In this document: positions 9,410-21,548 of the stretch, piece after piece
How the letters are laid out: each line of letters begins with the position of its first letter
How positions within the stretch are numbered: position 1 is the stretch's first letter
NCBI RefSeq assembly: GCF_021555175.1
Contig: NZ_JAKGRW010000051.1
Span: 1-64,000, forward strand
Origin: Nocardioides alcanivorans
GTDB lineage: Bacteria > Actinomycetota > Actinomycetes > Propionibacteriales > Nocardioidaceae
Length of the DNA stretch: 64,000 nucleotides
Direction of reading: 5' to 3'
Notes under the pieces: generated by a model
What the model was told of the DNA's origin: nothing
The model's database searches: none
What the model saw: the letters and a program-made list of their open reading frames with translations, nothing else
Made by a program: the position numbers and the translations under genes

Positions 9410-9784
9410 GTGCCCACCATTCAGCAGTTGGTCCGCAAGGGCCGCCAGGACAAGGTGTCCAAGAGCAAGACGCCTGCCCTCAAGGGGTCGCCCCAGCGTC
9501 GCGGTGTCTGCACCCGCGTCTACACGACCACCCCGAAGAAGCCGAACTCCGCGCTGCGCAAGGTTGCCCGTGTGCGCCTGTCCAGCCAGGTCGAGGTCAC
9601 CGCTTACATCCCCGGTGTGGGTCACAACCTGCAGGAGCACTCCATCGTGCTCGTCCGTGGCGGGCGTGTGAAGGACCTCCCCGGTGTTCGCTACAAGATC
9701 ATTCGCGGCACCCTCGACACCCAGGGTGTCAAGAACCGCAAGCAGGCTCGTAGCCGCTACGGCGCGAAGAAGGAGAAGAGCTGA
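9410..9784 (+). CDS. rpsL: 30S ribosomal protein S12
   Basis: This 124-residue protein is nearly identical to actinobacterial S12, with the decoding-site segment TTTPKKPNSALRKVARVRL. Lys43 and the second conserved region PGVGHNLQEHS are of the streptomycin-sensitive type. S12 sits at the interface of the 30S decoding centre and contributes to accuracy. GTG start at 9410 after an AGAAAAGAAGGGGA purine-rich site. First gene of the str operon; its TGA overlaps the rpsG ATG by one base. Confidence 0.98.
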   Translation: MPTIQQLVRKGRQDKVSKSKTPALKGSPQRRGVCTRVYTTTPKKPNSALRKVARVRLSSQVEVTAYIPGVGHNLQEHSIVLVRGGRVKDLPGVRYKIIRGTLDTQGVKNRKQARSRYGAKKEKS

Positions 9785-10254
9785 TGCCACGCAAGGGTCC
9801 CGCTCCGAAGCGCCCGATCGACGTCGACCCCGTCTACGGGTCGCCGCTGGTCTCCCAGTTGGTCAGCAAGGTCCTTGTTGACGGCAAGAAGCAGGTTGCT
9901 CAGCGCATCGTCTACACCGCGCTCGAGGGTTGCCGCGAGAAGACGGGCACCGACCCGGTCGTCACGCTGAAGCGTGGTCTGGACAACGTGCGTCCCGCGA
10001 TCGAGGTCAAGTCCCGCCGTGTCGGTGGTGCCACCTACCAGGTGCCGATCGAGGTCAAGCCGGGCCGCAGCACCACGCTGGCCCTGCGCTGGCTGGTCGG
10101 CTACGCCAAGGACCGTCGTGAGAAGACGATGTCCGAGCGGCTGATGAACGAGATCCTCGACGCGAGCAACGGCCTGGGTGCCGCTGTGAAGAAGCGCGAG
10201 GACACTCACAAGATGGCTGAGTCCAACAAGGCCTTCGCCCACTACCGCTGGTGA
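9784..10254 (+). CDS. rpsG: 30S ribosomal protein S7
   Basis: The 156 residues match S7, the primary 16S rRNA 3'-domain binder that nucleates assembly of the 30S head. The N-terminus MPRKGPAPKRPIDVDPVYGS and the ending KMAESNKAFAHYRW are characteristic. The ATG overlaps the rpsL stop (TGATG), indicating translational coupling. A 56-nt gap to fusA carries the fusA ribosome site. Confidence 0.98.
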   Translation: MPRKGPAPKRPIDVDPVYGSPLVSQLVSKVLVDGKKQVAQRIVYTALEGCREKTGTDPVVTLKRGLDNVRPAIEVKSRRVGGATYQVPIEVKPGRSTTLALRWLVGYAKDRREKTMSERLMNEILDASNGLGAAVKKREDTHKMAESNKAFAHYRW

Positions 10255-10310
10255 CCTGGCCCACGGGCCCGGATTCACCCCCGCAACTCTTCCGAGGGGA
10301 CAACACTTAA

Positions 10311-12425
10311 GTGGCTGTCGACATCACCACGGACCTCAATGTGGTCCGCAACATCGGCATCATGGCGCACATCGACGCCGGCAAGACCACCACCACCGAG
10401 CGGATCCTGTTCTACACCGGTATCAACTACAAGATCGGCGACACCCACGAGGGGTCGGCGACGATGGACTGGATGGAGCAGGAGCAGGAGCGTGGCATCA
10501 CGATCACGTCTGCTGCGACCACGTGCTGGTGGAAGGACCACCAGATCAACATCATCGACACCCCGGGTCACGTCGACTTCACCGCCGAGGTCGAGCGCTC
10601 GCTGCGCGTCCTCGACGGCGCTGTCGCCGTGTTCGACGGTGTGGCCGGTGTTGAGCCCCAGTCGATGACCGTGTGGCGCCAGGCGAACAAGTACTCCGTG
10701 CCCCGCATGTGCTTCGTCAACAAGATGGACCGCACCGGTGCAGACTTCTTCCGCTGCGTCGACATGATCGTGTCCAAGCTCAACTCGACGCCGCTGGTTC
10801 TCCAGATCCCGATCGGTGCCGAGCAGGACTTCCTGGGTGTCATCGACCTGGTGGGCATGCGTGCGCTCACCTGGCGCGGTGAGACCAAGATCGGTGAGGA
10901 CTACGAGGTCGAGGAGATCCCGGCCGAGCTCGCCGACCAGGCCGCCGAATGGCGCGAGAAGCTCGTCGAGACCCTTGCCGAGACCGACGACGACCTCATG
11001 GAGCGCTACCTCGAAGAGGGCGACGTCTTCACCGCCGAGGAGCTCGACGTCGCGATCCGCACCGCCACCCTGGCCGACAAGATCAACCCGGTGCTCACCG
11101 GCACGGCGTTCAAGAACAAGGGCGTCCAGCCCCTGCTCGACGCCGTCGTCAAGTACCTTCCGTCGCCGCTCGACATCGACGCCATCAAGGGCCACGCTGT
11201 CAACGACGAGGAGAAGGTCATCGAGCGTCAGCCGTCCGACTCCGAGCCGTTCTCCGGTCTGGCCTACAAGATCGCCTCCGACCCGCACCTGGGCAAGCTG
11301 ATCTATGTCCGCGTCTACTCCGGCAAGCTCGAGGCTGGATCCAGCGTCCTCAACTCGGTGAGCGGGCGCAAGGAGCGCATCGGCAAGGTCTACCAGATGC
11401 ACGCCAACAAGCGTGAGGAGATCGCGTCGGTCGGCGCCGGCCAGATCGTGGCCGTCATGGGCCTCAAGGACACCAAGACGGGTCACACCCTGTGCGACGC
11501 GTCCAACCCGGTGGTCCTCGAGTCGATGACCTTCCCGGCCCCGGTCATCGAGGTCGCCATCGAGCCCAAGACCAAGGGTGACCAGGAGAAGCTGGGTGTC
11601 GCCATCCAGCGCCTCTCCGACGAGGACCCGACCTTCACCGTCAAGACGGACGAAGAGACCGGTCAGACCATCATCGCGGGCATGGGCGAGCTCCACCTGG
11701 AGATCCTCGTCGACCGGATGAAGCGTGAGTTCCGCGTCGAGGCGACCGTCGGCAAGCCGCAGGTCGCCTACCGCGAGACCATTCGCCAGAAGGTCGCCAA
11801 CCACTCCTACACGCACAAGAAGCAGACCGGTGGTTCGGGTCAGTTCGCCAAGGTGGTCATCTCCATCGAGCCGAGCATCGACCCCGAGACCGGCCTCGGT
11901 GCGGGTTACGAGTTCGCCAACAACGTCTCCGGCGGTCGCGTTCCTCGCGAATACATCCCGTCGGTCGACCAGGGCGCCCAGTCCTCCATGGAGTTCGGCG
12001 TTCTCGCCGGCTTCCCGATGGTGGACGTCAAGGTCAGCCTCGAGGACGGCGCCTACCACGACGTCGACTCCTCGGAGCTGGCGTTCAAGATCGCCGGTCA
12101 GCAGGCCTTCAAGGAAGCTGCCCGGATGGCAAAGCCCGTGCTGCTGGAGCCGATGTTCGCCGTCGAGGTGACCACGCCCGAGGACTTCCTCGGCACGGTC
12201 ATCGGTGACATCAACAGCCGTCGCGGTCAGATTCAGGCGCAGGAGGAGCGGCACGGTGACCTCGTGGTCGCGGCCCTCGTCCCGCTGTCTGAGATGTTCG
12301 GGTACGTTGGCGACCTGAGGTCCAAGACCTCCGGTCAGGCGTCGTACTCGATGGAGTTTGACTCGTACGCCGAGGTTCCCACGAACGTCGCCGACGAGAT
12401 CATCAAGAAGGTCCGGGGCGAGTAG
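10311..12425 (+). CDS. fusA: Elongation factor G
   Basis: This 704-residue translational GTPase drives ribosomal translocation and, with RRF, ribosome recycling. The P-loop lies in AHIDAGKTTTTERILFYTG, followed by switch II DTPGHVDFT and the NKMD guanine-specificity motif, then domains II-V ending SMEFDSYAEVPTNVADEIIKK. Length and domain order are standard. GTG start at 10311 after a CGAGGGGA site. Third gene of the str operon, with an 85-nt gap before tuf. Confidence 0.98.
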   Translation: MAVDITTDLNVVRNIGIMAHIDAGKTTTTERILFYTGINYKIGDTHEGSATMDWMEQEQERGITITSAATTCWWKDHQINIIDTPGHVDFTAEVERSLRVLDGAVAVFDGVAGVEPQSMTVWRQANKYSVPRMCFVNKMDRTGADFFRCVDMIVSKLNSTPLVLQIPIGAEQDFLGVIDLVGMRALTWRGETKIGEDYEVEEIPAELADQAAEWREKLVETLAETDDDLMERYLEEGDVFTAEELDVAIRTATLADKINPVLTGTAFKNKGVQPLLDAVVKYLPSPLDIDAIKGHAVNDEEKVIERQPSDSEPFSGLAYKIASDPHLGKLIYVRVYSGKLEAGSSVLNSVSGRKERIGKVYQMHANKREEIASVGAGQIVAVMGLKDTKTGHTLCDASNPVVLESMTFPAPVIEVAIEPKTKGDQEKLGVAIQRLSDEDPTFTVKTDEETGQTIIAGMGELHLEILVDRMKREFRVEATVGKPQVAYRETIRQKVANHSYTHKKQTGGSGQFAKVVISIEPSIDPETGLGAGYEFANNVSGGRVPREYIPSVDQGAQSSMEFGVLAGFPMVDVKVSLEDGAYHDVDSSELAFKIAGQQAFKEAARMAKPVLLEPMFAVEVTTPEDFLGTVIGDINSRRGQIQAQEERHGDLVVAALVPLSEMFGYVGDLRSKTSGQASYSMEFDSYAEVPTNVADEIIKKVRGE

Positions 12426-12510
12426 TCCCTGACTACCCGCCGGGGGCACTCGGCGTAGCACCCAGCACCACCCCATACGAGTCAAGAAACAACAACAGGA
12501 GGAGCCCACA

Positions 12511-13704
<1,194 letters not shown>

Positions 13705-13738
13705 CCTCAGGTCACCAGTGATCGACTGATCCGCCTGC

Positions 13739-13769
13739 AAGGCCCCGGACCCGTGTGGTCCGGGGCCTT
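13739..13769 (+). terminator. Terminator of the str operon
   Basis: A perfect 13-bp stem aaggccccggacc / ggtccggggcctt with loop cgtgt lies 34 nt after the tuf stop. A compact, very stable hairpin. Confidence 0.85.
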
Positions 13770-13801
13770 GTGCCATTTCGTGGCCCGGCACAATGTGGTG
13801 C

Positions 13802-16355
13802 GTGGGCGCACCGGGGTTCGACGTCGAGACGATCAGCCGGGGCCTCGCCTTCGCCGATGCAGTCGATGACCTCGCAGCTGCTGTCCGGCCCGCGGGGGCG
13901 AACGTCGTCGTCGTGGCGCCCCCGGGCACCGGCAAGACCACGGTGGTGCCTGCGGTCCTTGCCGACGCGGTGCGCGGTCGGGTCATCGTCACCCAGCCGC
14001 GACGCATCGCCGTCCGGGCAGCGGCGCGGCGGCTTGCCCAGCTCGACCGGACCCAGCTCGGCACCCGGGTCGGATTCAGCGTTCGCGGTGAGCGGGTCCT
14101 CGGCCCGGCGGCCCGCGTGGAGTTCGTGACCCCGGGCCTGCTGCTGCGCAGGCTGCTCGCGGACCCGGAGCTCGACGGTGTCTCGGCGGTGGTCCTCGAC
14201 GAGGTCCACGAACGCCAGCTCGACACCGATCTGCTCCTGGCCCTGCTCGCGGATCTCCGGGCCCTGCGTGAGGACCTGACCGCTGTGGTGATGTCAGCGA
14301 CCCTGGACGCCGAGCGGTACGCCGATCTCCTCGAGACCACCGGCCGGCCAGCCCGGGTGGTACGGGTCGAGGCTCCTGCCCACCCGTTGACCGTGCGTTG
14401 GGAGCCCTGCCCGACGCCCCGCCTCGACGCCCGCGGTGTGAGTCGCGCGTTCCTGGACCACGTCGCGGGAAGCGCCGCACGTGCCCACTCCCAGGAGCTT
14501 GCCGCAGACGCAACCACGGATGCGCTGGTGTTCCTACCCGGTGCTGCGGAGGTGGACCATGTGGTCGCGGCGCTCTCCCGCCTTGCCCCGAAGACGGAGG
14601 TGCTGGCCCTGCACGGTCGCGTCGACGCCGCGGCCCAGGACCGGGCCATCAGCGGGCGGCGCCACGACCAGCCACCGCGGATCGTGGTCTCCACCGCCCT
14701 TGCGGAGTCGTCGCTGACCGTTCCCGGCGTCCGCCTGGTGGTCGACGCCGGGTTGGCCCGTGAGCCGCGAGTGGACCGGGCTCGCGCGATGGCAGGGCTC
14801 ATCACGCTCGCCTGCTCGAAGGCGACAGCCGTTCAACGGGCTGGCCGTGCGACCCGGCAGGCGCCGGGTGTCGTCGTGCGCTGCTACGAGGAACGCACCC
14901 ATGCCGGTGCCGCCGACCACCTCACCCCGGAGATCGTGAGCTCGGAGCTGTCCGCGGCGATGCTGCTGCTGGCAGCGTGGGGCACTCCGGGCGGGAACGG
15001 CCTCCGCTGGCTCGATCCGCCTCCCGCCGCCGCCGTGGCCGACGCCACGGCCGTCCTCCGTTCGCTGGGAGCCGTCGATGCCGAGGGGCGGATCACCCAG
15101 GTCGGCCGACGTCTGGTCGCGATGCCGCTCGATCCGCGGTGGGGAGCGCGTTGCTGGAAGCGGCACGGTCGTACGGCGCCTCCCGTGCCGCCGAGGTCGT
15201 CGCTGCTGCATCCGGAGACTTCCGCCCTCGTGGAGGTGACCTCGGTGGGCTGTTGCGTTCGCTGCGAGCGGGACGGCATCCGCAGACGGCTGCCTGGCGT
15301 CGCGAGGCGACGAGGTTGGGCCACGTCGCGGCGGGTGAGGCGAAGGCAGCCAGCCTTGCCGGAACGAGTGCAGATGCCTTGGCGCTGGCCGTGGCCACCG
15401 CGTGGCCGGAGCGGGTCGCACGCCGCGTCGAGGGCACGACCTACGAGTTGGCCCACGGCACGCGGGCTGCCCTTCCGTCGGACAGCCCGCTGCTGGGGAG
15501 GAGTGGCTGGCGGTGGCAGCAGTGGATCGGGCCGAGGGGCGGACCGCGGCCGGCACGGGTGCCGTGATCCGCGCCGCTGTGTCCCTGCCTGACGAGCTCG
15601 TGCGCACGTCGCCGCTCCTGAGGGATCGGACGACAGCGGAGTTCGTCGACGGCCGGATACGCGGTCGTCAGGTCCGCAGCCTGGGTGCCATCGTGCTTGC
15701 GGTGACACCGGTGCGACTGGGAGCGGCTGAGGGAGGGCAAGCGGTCGCCGAGGCCCTGAACCGTGACGGCCTCGGGATGCTCACCTTCTCTCCGGCAGCC
15801 GATGCGTTGCGCCGCCGGTTGGCGTTCCTGCATCGCGAGGTCGCGGCGCCGTGGCCCGCGGTGGACGACGCAGCATTGCTGGGGCGTTGGCAGCAATGGC
15901 TGGCACCTGAGCTGCAGCGGCTCGCCGAAGGGGAGTCGGTGGGTCGGCTGGACCTGCTGGATGCCGTACGTCGCCTGCTCCCGTGGCCGGAGGCGGGCAG
16001 GCTCGAGGAGCTGGCTCCGGCTGAGCTCCCCGTGCCGTCGGGGCGCCGGGTCCGGGTCCGCTATCCCGGTGTTGGGGAAGGTGGGCCGCCGGTGGTGGAG
16101 GTCAAGCTCCAGGAGTGCTTCGGGTTGGCAGTGAGCCCCCGGATCGTCGGGGTGCCGGTGCTCTTCCACCTGCTCTCCCCTGCAGGCCGGCCGGTGGCGG
16201 TGACCGACGACCTCGCCAGCTTCTGGTCGGGCGCCTACGCGCAGGTGCGCGCCGAGATGCGGGGACGTTATCCGAGGCATCCGTGGCCCGAGGACCCGTG
16301 GACCTCGCCGGCCACCCGGGGCACCAAGCATCCACGGGGCTCCAGAGGCGGCTGA
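13802..16355 (+). CDS. hrpB: ATP-dependent helicase HrpB (two apparent frameshifts)
   Basis: This is a DEAH-family (superfamily 2) helicase of about 850 residues. It has Walker A APPGTGKTT (residues 39-47), motif II DEVH (133-136), motif III SATLDAE, the helicase C domain with TALAESSLTVPGVRLVVDAG, and the HrpB-specific C-terminal domain (PGVGEGGPPVVEVKLQECFG). The reading frame changes near 15137-15144 and at the G run 15495-15498; one added G at each point rejoins conserved sequence. The GTG start at 13802 follows a CACAAT hexamer by 7 nt; an ATG three codons earlier is the alternative. The cellular role of HrpB is poorly defined. Confidence 0.88.
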
Positions 16356-16376
16356 AGCGCCCGGGTACTCCGGCCG

Positions 16377-16382
16377 TAGGCT
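16377..16382 (+). promoter_or_regulatory. Leaderless -10 element for ilvA
   Basis: TAGGCT (TANNNT type) ends 6 nt before the ilvA GTG, placing the transcription start at or next to the start codon. No ribosome site is present in between. Confidence 0.45.
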
Positions 16383-16388
16383 TGACCG

Positions 16389-17645
16389 GTGAGTTCCCCT
16401 GAGTTGTCCGCCGCTGGAGTCGAGAAGGCTGCCGCCGTGCTGGCCCCGGTGGTGCACCGCACCCCGCTCGAGCACAGCCCCCGTCTCTCCGAGATCGTCG
16501 GGGCCTCCGTCGTGCTGAAACGGGAGAACCGCCAGATCGCGCGCTCCTACAAGGTGCGTGGCGCCTACCACTTCATCAGTGGGCTGTCCGAGGCGGAGCA
16601 GGCACGCGGCGTGGTGTGCGCCAGCGCCGGCAACCACGGTCAGGGTGTCGCGTGGAGCTGCGCGCGTCTCGGGCTCCGCGGACGTGTCTACGTGCCCGGC
16701 AACACCCCTCGACAGAAGCGTCAGCGCATCCTCGCGCTGGGCGAGGGCGCCGTCGAGCTCGTCGTCGCCGGCAGCTCCTACGACGAGGCCGGTGCCGCAG
16801 CACTGGCCGATGCCGAGAAGTCCGGTGCGGTGTTCGTGCATCCCTTCGACGACGCCCGGACCATCTTGGGGCAGGGCAGCGTCGCCGTCGAGTTCATGCA
16901 GCAGGCCGAGAAGCCGGTCCACACCGTCGTCGTCCCCGTGGGCGGCGGTGGTCTCCTCTCCGGCATCGCGCTGTGGCTGAAGGAGCGCCACCCCGACGTA
17001 CGCATCGTCGGTGTGGAGCCCGCAGGAGCCGCAAGCATGCAGGCGGCGATCGCTGCCGGCGCTCCGGTCGCACTGCCGGGTGTGGACACCTTCGTCGACG
17101 GCGCGGCGGTCGCCAAGGTGGGAGCGCTGACCTTCCCGCTGGTGCGAGACCTCGTCGACGAGGTCATGTCGGTGGCCGAGGGCGCGGTGTGCACCGAGAT
17201 GCTGGAGCTCTACCAGGTGGAGGGCATCATCGCCGAGCCGGCCGGTGCGCTGGCCACCACCGCGGCCAAGACCCTCGCCGGCACGATCCCCGCCGACCAG
17301 GCGGTCGTCTGCATCGTCTCGGGTGGCAACAACGACGTCAGCCGCTACGCCGAGATCGTCGAGCGCTCCCTCATCCACGAGGGCCTGCGCCACTACTTCC
17401 TCGTCACCTTCCCCCAGGAGCCCGGCGCCTTGCGGCACTTCCTCGACGACGTCCTCAGCGAGGGAGAGGACATCGTGGTCTTCGAATACGTGAAGAAGAA
17501 CAACCGGGAGACCGGCCCGGCAATGGTCGGCATCGAGCTCGAGGAGGCATCCGGTCTCGGTCCCCTCCTGGAGCGGATGGATGCCAGCCCCCTGCAGATC
17601 GAACAGGTGCCGCCGGGGTCACCGCTGTTCACCTTCCTGGCCTGA
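16389..17645 (+). CDS. ilvA: Threonine ammonia-lyase
   Basis: This 418-residue PLP enzyme deaminates threonine to 2-oxobutanoate, the entry step of isoleucine synthesis. The PLP Lys is K55 in ARSYKVRGAY, the phosphate-cup glycines are GGGGL, and SAGNHGQGVA is the family motif. A single C-terminal regulatory ACT-like domain begins near FLVTFPQEPGALRHFL, as in short allosteric IlvA proteins of actinobacteria; a catabolic enzyme would lack it. GTG start at 16389, probably leaderless. It stands 33 nt after hrpB and is likely transcribed alone. Confidence 0.93.
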   Translation: MSSPELSAAGVEKAAAVLAPVVHRTPLEHSPRLSEIVGASVVLKRENRQIARSYKVRGAYHFISGLSEAEQARGVVCASAGNHGQGVAWSCARLGLRGRVYVPGNTPRQKRQRILALGEGAVELVVAGSSYDEAGAAALADAEKSGAVFVHPFDDARTILGQGSVAVEFMQQAEKPVHTVVVPVGGGGLLSGIALWLKERHPDVRIVGVEPAGAASMQAAIAAGAPVALPGVDTFVDGAAVAKVGALTFPLVRDLVDEVMSVAEGAVCTEMLELYQVEGIIAEPAGALATTAAKTLAGTIPADQAVVCIVSGGNNDVSRYAEIVERSLIHEGLRHYFLVTFPQEPGALRHFLDDVLSEGEDIVVFEYVKKNNRETGPAMVGIELEEASGLGPLLERMDASPLQIEQVPPGSPLFTFLA

Positions 17646-17679
17646 AGCATTCCGGCGCCCTGGCCTAGACTCGACCCTC

Positions 17680-18401
17680 GTGTCCGAACAACTGCCGCCC
17701 GCGCGTCCGCACCTGAAGTTCACCGACGACGGTCGCCGGATGCGTGAGGTCCTGAGCTACTCGCGGCGGGGCAGCCGGTTCACCCCTCGTCAGCAGGAGG
17801 CCTGGGACGCCTACGCCGACCGCTACGTCATCGCCGATGAAGCGGTCGACGCGCCGGGTTTCTCGCTCCAGGGCTCCTTCGACTCCGAGCAGCCCCTCAT
17901 CGTCGAGATCGGTTGCGGGATCGGTGAGGCGACGGCAGCGCTGGCAGCTGCGCGCCCGACGTACAACATCTTGGGCCTGGAGGTCTGGCGGCCCGGCGTC
18001 GCCGACTGCGTGGGGCGCTTCGGTGAGCTCGGCCTCGACAACGTGCGCATGTGCAGCGTCGACGCGGTCTGGATCATGGAGCACCTGATCGGTGACGGGC
18101 AGCTCGAGGAGTTGTGGACGTTCTTCCCCGACCCCTGGCCCAAGAAGCGCCATCACAAGCGCCGCCTCGTCACCGGTTCGTTCGCCGCCCTCGTCGCAGG
18201 CCGGCTCCGGCCGGGAGGGAGTGGCGCCTGGCGACCGACTGGGCCGACTACGCCGGGCAGATGCAGGAGGTCCTCGACGCCGAGCCCGCCCTCTCCGGAG
18301 GCGCGGTGCCGCGCTGGGAGGACCGGCCGGTGACTCGTTTCGAGCGCAAGGGTGTGGCTGCGGGGCGCGACATCACCGACCTGCGCTACCGACGCGACTG
18401 A
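17680..18401 (+). CDS. trmB: tRNA (guanine-N7-)-methyltransferase (one apparent frameshift)
   Basis: This enzyme methylates G46 of tRNA using S-adenosylmethionine. The SAM motif EIGCGIGEAT, the NILGLEVWRPG segment and the signature FFPDPWPKKRHHKRR are present. After RLRPGG the frame shifts (G runs 18213-18219); one restored G continues as EWRLATDWADYAGQMQEVL to the normal C-terminus at 18401. GTG start at 17680; TAGACT at 17666-17671 lies 8 nt upstream, so the message may be leaderless. The gene lies just upstream of the S10 operon leader. Confidence 0.9.
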
Positions 18402-18808
18402 CGTCACGTCGGCGCCCGTTCAACCGATTTGGTGATGACCCAGATCTCTGCCAAGATGGTCCGGTTGCCTCGGCGGGTCGCCGAGTGCGCTGACAACTTG
18501 ACCACTGAATCGCGTCTCCTGCAGGTGCCACCGTGGTTTGCCGTCTGTGCACTGCCCTGAGAGATCAGGGGAGACCCGATTCCATCTGACCAACTCGTCA
18601 GATGCCGTCAACCACAACTGCTAGGCCCGGCGAGCCCGCGTTTGTCCGAAACTGGACGACACGCCCGACCGCGGGGGTCGGCCGGAGGCCCGGATGTGGT
18701 GGACAGGGAAGCAAGAGCGGTCAGGTTCACCCGGATCTGGTCGAGACAAGGAAGGTATGCGGTGCCCGGCAGCGGGCCGGACACGAACGAAGAGGACGAG
18801 AGAGACCT
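18402..18808 (+). promoter_or_regulatory. Long leader of the S10 ribosomal operon
   Basis: The 407 nt between trmB and rpsJ carry no plausible gene. Two small hairpins stand out: CCCTGA-GAGA-TCAGGG (18555-18570, GNRA-type tetraloop) and ATCTGAC-CAACTC-GTCAGAT (18584-18603). A TTGACC at 18498-18503 lacks a matching -10. The length and structure would suit a regulated r-protein leader, but no known leader family was recognised. Confidence 0.4.
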
Positions 18809-19117
18809 ATGGCGGGACAGAAGATCCGCATCAGGCTCAAGGCCTATGACCACGAGGTGATCGACACCTCGGCGCGGAAGATCGTTGACACTGTCACCCG
18901 CACGGGTGCCAAGGTGGCTGGCCCTGTGCCGTTGCCGACCGAGAAGAACGTCTACTGCGTCATCCGCTCGCCCCACAAGTACAAGGACTCCCGCGAGCAC
19001 TTCGAGATGCGCACTCACAAGCGTCTCATCGACATCATTGACCCCACGCCGAAGACCGTCGACTCGCTCATGCGTCTCGACCTGCCTGCTGGCGTCGACA
19101 TCGAGATCAAGCTCTGA
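18809..19117 (+). CDS. rpsJ: 30S ribosomal protein S10
   Basis: These 102 residues match S10/NusE (MAGQKIRIRLKAYDHEVID, ending DLPAGVDIEIKL). S10 is part of the 30S head and also the NusB partner in antitermination complexes. ATG at 18809, preceded by a GAGGACGAGAGAG purine stretch. First gene of the S10-spc cluster. Confidence 0.97.
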   Translation: MAGQKIRIRLKAYDHEVIDTSARKIVDTVTRTGAKVAGPVPLPTEKNVYCVIRSPHKYKDSREHFEMRTHKRLIDIIDPTPKTVDSLMRLDLPAGVDIEIKL

Positions 19118-19128
19118 GGTAGATCGAG

Positions 19129-19788
19129 ATGACTTTCGAACACAACGTAAAGGGCCTGCTCGGCACCAAGGTGGGCATGACCCAGACCTGGGATGCCGAC
19201 AACCGCGTCATTCCCGTGACCGTGATCGCCGCCGGCACCAATGTGGTGACCCAGGTGCGCCTCCCCGAGACCGACGGCTACAACGCCATCCAGGTCGGTT
19301 TCGGTGACATCGAGGCTCGCAAGGTGACCAAGCCGCTCGGTGGCCACTTCACCAAGGCCGGCGTCACGCCGCGTCGCCACGTCGTCGAGATCCGTACCGC
19401 TGACGCGGGCAGTTACTCCGTGGGCCAGGAACTGAGCCCCGAGCTGTTCGCCGCGGGCGACCCGATCGACGTCACCGGCACCAGCAAGGGCAAGGGTTTC
19501 GCCGGCGTCATGAAGCGTCACGGCTTCGCCGGCGTCTCCGCTTCCCACGGTGCCCACCGCAACCACCGCAAGCCCGGCTCCATCGGCGCGTGCGCCACGC
19601 CGGGTCGCGTCTTCAAGGGCATGCGGATGGCCGGCCAGATGGGTGGCGACACCGTCACCACGCAGAACGTGACGGTTCACGCCGTCGACGCCGAGAAGGG
19701 CCTGATCCTGCTCAAGGGCGCCGTCCCCGGCCCCCGTGGCAGCCTCGTGGTTCTCCGCTCGGCAGTGAAGAAGGAGGCCGCCAAGTGA
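19129..19788 (+). CDS. rplC: 50S ribosomal protein L3
   Basis: The 219-residue L3 begins KGLLGTKVGMTQTWD and has the extended loop (GASHGAHRNHRKPGSIG-like region) that reaches the peptidyl transferase centre. It is an early 23S rRNA assembly protein. Its TGA overlaps the rplD GTG start (GTGA), implying coupling. Confidence 0.97.
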   Translation: MTFEHNVKGLLGTKVGMTQTWDADNRVIPVTVIAAGTNVVTQVRLPETDGYNAIQVGFGDIEARKVTKPLGGHFTKAGVTPRRHVVEIRTADAGSYSVGQELSPELFAAGDPIDVTGTSKGKGFAGVMKRHGFAGVSASHGAHRNHRKPGSIGACATPGRVFKGMRMAGQMGGDTVTTQNVTVHAVDAEKGLILLKGAVPGPRGSLVVLRSAVKKEAAK

Positions 19789-20410
19789 GCGACGTCAAGA
19801 AGGCGGCCGTCGAGCTGCCGTCCGAGATCTTCGATGTCGAGGTCAACGTCCCGTTGATCCACCAGGTCGTCGTGGCCCAGCTGGCTGCTGCTCGTCAGGG
19901 CACGCACTCCACCAAGACGCGGGCCGACGTCCGCGGTGGTGGTCGCAAGCCCTACAAGCAGAAGGGCACCGGCCGCGCCCGTCAGGGTTCGACCCGGGCG
20001 CCGCAGTTCGCCGGCGGTGGCATCGTCCACGGTCCGCAGCCGCGCAGCTACGACCAGCGCACGCCCAAGAAGATGAAGGCTGCCGCCCTGAAGGGTGCCC
20101 TCTCCGACCGCGCCCGCAACGACCGCGTCCACGTGGTCGAGGCGCTCGTGGCGGGGAGAAGCCCTCCACCCGGGCCGGCATCGCCGCGCTCACCTCGCTC
20201 AGCGACCGGACCAACTTCCTGGTTGTCCTCGAGCGTGGCGACAACGTCACCTGGCTCTCGCTGCGCAACGCCCCGAGCGTGCACATCGTGGCCGTCGACC
20301 AGCTCAACACCTACGACGTGCTTCGTGCCGACGACGTGGTGTTCACCCAGGGTGCCTACGACGCGTTCGTGTCCAAGGGCGCCAACAACGCAGAGGAGAG
20401 CGGCAAGTGA
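19785..20410 (+). CDS. rplD: 50S ribosomal protein L4 (one apparent frameshift)
   Basis: The L4 N-terminal half (LPSEIFDVEVNVPLIHQVVV, then the tunnel loop RGGGRKPYKQKGTGRARQGS) is in the frame of the GTG at 19785. At the G run 20154-20157 the frame is lost; adding one G continues through KPSTRAGIAALTSLSDR to KGANNAEESGK and the TGA at 20408-20410, which overlaps the rplW start. L4 is essential, so this is almost certainly a consensus error. L4 lines the exit tunnel and in some bacteria autoregulates the S10 operon. Confidence 0.93.
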
Positions 20411-20705
20411 GCGCCCTGCAGAAGGACCCCCGCGACATCCTGATCGCGCCGGTCGTGTCCGAGAAGAGCTACGGCCTCCTCGACGCCAACAAGTACACCT
20501 TCGTCGTGCGTCCCGACGCCAACAAGACCGAGATCAAGATCGCGGTCGAGCGGGTCTTCAACGTGAAGGTGACGTCGGTCAACACGATCAACCGTCAGGG
20601 CAAGACCCGTCGTACCCGCAACGGCCTCGGCAAGCGTGCCAACACCAAGCGCGCCATCGTGAGCCTGGCCGACGGTGACCGCATCGACATCTTCGGAGGC
20701 AACTG

Positions 20706-20706
<1 letters not shown>
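20407..20706 (+). CDS. rplW: 50S ribosomal protein L23
   Basis: This 99-residue L23 has the motif DILIAPVVSEKSYGLLDANKY and lies at the polypeptide exit, where trigger factor and SRP dock. GTG start at 20407 overlaps the rplD stop (GTGA) and its own stop overlaps the rplB ATG (TGATG), so all three are translationally coupled. Confidence 0.97.
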
Positions 20707-21542
<836 letters not shown>

Positions 21543-21548
21543 CCGACT

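Noticed and set aside
20140..20170. Programmed ribosomal frameshifting in rplD (and similarly in adk, rplV, glmM)
   Set aside because: There is no slippery heptamer with a downstream pseudoknot, and the same single-G/C loss occurs in many unrelated genes. Consensus error explains all of them.
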